A stretch of DNA of 57,464 nucleotides, from contig JBOGEB010000006.1 of NCBI GenBank assembly GCA_050743125.1, positions 1 through 57,464 on the forward strand, written 5' to 3'. A program made the translations under genes and the position numbers. A model generated the notes under the pieces. The model worked only from the letters and a program-made list of their open reading frames with translations. It did not search any database and was not told the origin of the DNA. Below are positions 57,381 through 57,464 of the stretch, piece by piece; position 1 is the first letter of the stretch, and each line of letters starts with the position of its first letter. The DNA comes from JBOGEB01 sp050743125. GTDB lineage: Bacteria > Actinomycetota > Nitriliruptoria > Euzebyales > Egibacteraceae.

Positions 57381-57464
57381 AGAACGTGTTTGAAAACTGT
57401 TGTGGGGGTCGCGTCGCGTCGGGTTCCGCTCGCGAAGAGCCTTTTAGGTCGCTCCACCCGACGC
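57381..57464. repeat. AGAACGTGTTTGA-ended element, cut by window end
   Basis: Starts AGAACGTGTTTGAAAACTG 12 nt upstream of the STAS-ANTAR gene. Inside, GCGTCGGGT (57413) and ACCCGACGC (end) form a hairpin. The right end is outside the window. Confidence 0.55.

Overview
This window is GC-rich, uses many GTG starts, and encodes a protein set typical of Actinomycetota: an EF-G-like fusA2 paralogue, a STAS-ANTAR protein, a large ATPase-LuxR regulator, a DyP peroxidase, short RibD-type reductases and promoters that suggest leaderless transcripts. I place it in a high-GC actinobacterium and cannot go below phylum. I saw no rRNA, tRNA, CRISPR array, transposase or phage gene. A run of exactly 100 N (32708-32807) marks a scaffold gap, so the source is probably a draft or metagenome assembly.

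Layout. (1) 1-11849, core metabolism: an MscS channel; lipA, and on the same strand lpd, a 2-oxoacid dehydrogenase E2 and lipB; gcvT on the opposite strand. Lipoate synthesis therefore sits beside enzymes that use lipoyl groups. Between lipA and lipB lies a peptide-type ABC importer (binding lipoprotein plus two permeases) whose ATPase gene is a frameshifted remnant. (2) 12046-35305, an extracellular polysaccharide locus on both strands: two GT4 glycosyltransferases, one GT2, a nucleotidyltransferase/thymidylate-kinase-like fusion, a close relative of plant GDP-mannose 3,5-epimerase, a UDP-sugar 4-epimerase, an RmlA-type nucleotidyltransferase, a Wzx-type flippase, a Wzz-type protein with a ruined P-loop, a WbaP-type initiating transferase, two proteins of the alginate-lyase fold, secreted PD40 and DNRLRE proteins, a methyltransferase-like/APH fusion, a degenerate GGDEF protein and a Crp/Fnr regulator. 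(3) 35306-36685, 1.4 kb without a gene but with three copies of a short mobile element. (4) 36686-45214: EF-G2, a CDF cation transporter, GlgC, a quinone oxidoreductase, an unpaired GyrB/ParE subunit and a coiled-coil peptide. (5) 45426-49260: three RibD-related genes, two of them forming a split deaminase/reductase pair, a lipoprotein and an EamA remnant. (6) 49384-57464: a metallo-beta-lactamase/Rieske fusion, a thioredoxin-fold protein, a DyP peroxidase with an overlapping partner gene, a LuxR-type regulator, a sigma factor and a STAS-ANTAR protein; the theme is redox and stress signalling.

The most unusual material is the repeats. Family 1 is a short non-autonomous element, about 170-320 bp, with imperfect inverted ends (CTAGTGGYCC...) and CTAG at its borders. 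It carries a 33-bp tandem unit whose copy number differs between copies. Several copies sit exactly on the stop codon of a gene, and pieces of the internal unit seem to have become the first codons of two genes in the same reading frame. Family 2 has ends reading AGAACGTGTTTGA. A third family forms tandem arrays of 93 and 119 bp with a common core; the 93-bp array caused the assembly gap, and the phase on both sides shows the missing length is a whole number of units. The polysaccharide locus looks like an unusual, possibly L-galactose- or L-gulose-containing, exopolymer pathway that has been heavily colonised by these repeats.
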